From positions 1-32,573 of the forward strand of contig JAODND010000067.1 of NCBI GenBank assembly GCA_025465465.1: a DNA stretch of 32,573 bases, read 5' to 3'. Position numbers and translations under genes: made by a program. Position 1 is the first letter of the stretch, and the number at the start of each line of letters is the position of its first letter. Positions 31,722 to 32,573 of this stretch are shown here, piece by piece. This DNA comes from Frankiales bacterium. GTDB taxonomy: Bacteria > Actinomycetota > Actinomycetes > Mycobacteriales > SCTD01. The notes under the pieces are model-generated. The model saw only the letters and a list, made by a program, of their open reading frames with translations. It was not told where the DNA came from and ran no database searches.

Positions 31722-32573
31722 CGGGCTGCCTTGCGACGTCCGAGTGACTGCGAGGTCGCGGTCACAGGGCGCGCGAACAGCCGCGGCGGAAGCTCGACGC
31801 CGCTGCGCGTCAGCTGCTCCATCTTCTTCGGCCGCAGACCGGTGGCATAGAGCTCGCCGTCACCCTCCTTGCCGGGAGGCCCGGGCTTGTAGGCGAAGAC
31901 GTCCTGGAGAGTGACCACGTCGCCTTCGGTGCCCTGCACCTCGGTGATGGCGGTGAGCCGGCGCGACCCGTCGGACAGCCGCTCGGTGTGCACGATCAGG
32001 TCCACCGCGCTGGCAACCTGCTCGCGGATGGCGCGGACCGGCAGGTCGAACCCCGCCATGAGCACCATCGTCTCGAGGCGGCTCACCACGTCTCGGGGTG
32101 AGTTGGCGTGGACCGTGGTCAACGAGCCCTCATGACCGGTGTTCATCGCCTGGAGCATGTCGAGGGCCTCGGCGCCGCGGACCTCGCCGACGATGATGCG
32201 GTCGGGCCGCATGCGCAGGGCGTTGCGCACCAGGTCGCGGATGGCGACCTGGCCCCGCCCCTCCGCGTTCGCCGGCCGGGACTCGAGGGTGACGACGTGT
32301 GCCTGCGGCATCTGGAGCTCCGCCGCGTCCTCGATGGTGATCACCCGTTCGCTGGCCGGGATGAACCCGCCGACCACGTTGAGCATCGTCGTCTTGCCGG
32401 AACCCGTGCCGCCGCTGATGAGGACGTTCAGGCGCCCGCGGATGCACGCCTCCAGGAAGACCCCCGCGTCCATGCTGAGGGTCCTGTTGGCGACGAGGTC
32501 GGCGATCGTGAAGGGCCGCTCGGCAAACTTGCGGATCGTCATCACGGGGCCGCGCACCGACAGCGGTGGCAGG
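31718..32573 (-). CDS. tadA: Tad pilus/secretion ATPase TadA (CpaF), 5' end missing
   Basis: C-terminal 284 or so residues of a hexameric secretion ATPase that powers Tad pilus assembly. The reading frame is open to the right edge (LPPLSVRGPVMTIRKF), so the N-terminal part lies outside and the ATG inside this stretch is not the start. Visible parts are Walker A ISGGTGSGKTTML, the aspartate-box region ITIEDAAELQM, Walker B RIIVGEVRG and the His box GHEGSLTTVHAN. This set matches the CpaF/VirB11 group. Its stop overlaps tadB as ATGA. Confidence 0.95.
   Translation of the reverse strand, partial: LPPLSVRGPVMTIRKFAERPFTIADLVANRTLSMDAGVFLEACIRGRLNVLISGGTGSGKTTMLNVVGGFIPASERVITIEDAAELQMPQAHVVTLESRPANAEGRGQVAIRDLVRNALRMRPDRIIVGEVRGAEALDMLQAMNTGHEGSLTTVHANSPRDVVSRLETMVLMAGFDLPVRAIREQVASAVDLIVHTERLSDGSRRLTAITEVQGTEGDVVTLQDVFAYKPGPPGKEGDGELYATGLRPKKMEQLTRSGVELPPRLFARPVTATSQSLGRRKAAR

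Noticed and set aside
1..32573. CRISPR arrays, insertion sequences, attachment sites, tRNA and rRNA genes
   Set aside because: No regular spaced repeats, transposase-like proteins, terminal repeats, cloverleaf-like segments or rRNA stretches were seen on reading; a covariance-model scan would be decisive.

Overview
The window is about 32.6 kb of very GC-rich DNA with tightly packed genes, many GTG starts, 4-base ATGA/GTGA gene overlaps, a FadE5-type acyl-CoA dehydrogenase, a DUF6458-like small protein and a Tad pilus locus. Together these point to a high-GC Actinomycetota chromosome; I cannot name the order or genus. No tRNA, rRNA, CRISPR array or insertion sequence was seen, and no stretch longer than 300 bases lacks a gene.

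Positions 1-26380 form a large cell-surface glycan locus. It has five GT-B (GT4-type) and seven GT-A (GT2-type) glycosyltransferases, five SAM-dependent methyltransferases, two sulfotransferases, two left-handed beta-helix acyltransferases, a sugar-phosphate nucleotidyltransferase with an SDR epimerase/dehydratase, and an ABC exporter whose ATPase carries a C-terminal Wzt-type extension. It also has an O-antigen ligase/polymerase-like membrane protein with an unusual C-terminal exoplasmic domain, a Wzz-like chain-length protein and a secreted GH113-like glycosidase. The likely product is a heteropolysaccharide decorated with methyl, acyl and sulfate groups. Both ABC-type and Wzy/Wzz-type machinery are present; no flippase and no priming phosphoglycosyltransferase is visible here.

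The layout is a mosaic of short units on alternating strands. Plus-strand units are 133-1158, 3119-7255 (wzm, wzt, two sulfotransferases), 7296-10343 (methyl, acyl, acyl, methyl), 12307-13023, 16053-16727 and 24451-25275. Minus-strand units are 2987-1169, 12283-10326, 16017-13020, an eight-gene run 24426-16717, and 26380-25289. Convergent neighbours often overlap at their 3' ends. Many units begin with a TANNNT -10-like box exactly six bases before an ATG or GTG and no Shine-Dalgarno sequence, which is the signature of leaderless transcripts. At two divergent junctions the opposed -10 boxes share the same TA step.

From 26552 the content changes. There is a REC-GGDEF protein whose receiver domain lacks the phospho-accepting aspartate, a FadE5-like acyl-CoA dehydrogenase, a DUF6458-like membrane protein, a strong bidirectional-looking terminator, and on the minus strand tadC, tadB and the C-terminal part of a tadA/cpaF ATPase running off the right edge. 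A c-di-GMP enzyme between a polysaccharide locus and a Tad pilus locus suggests, without proving, a shared surface-attachment programme.
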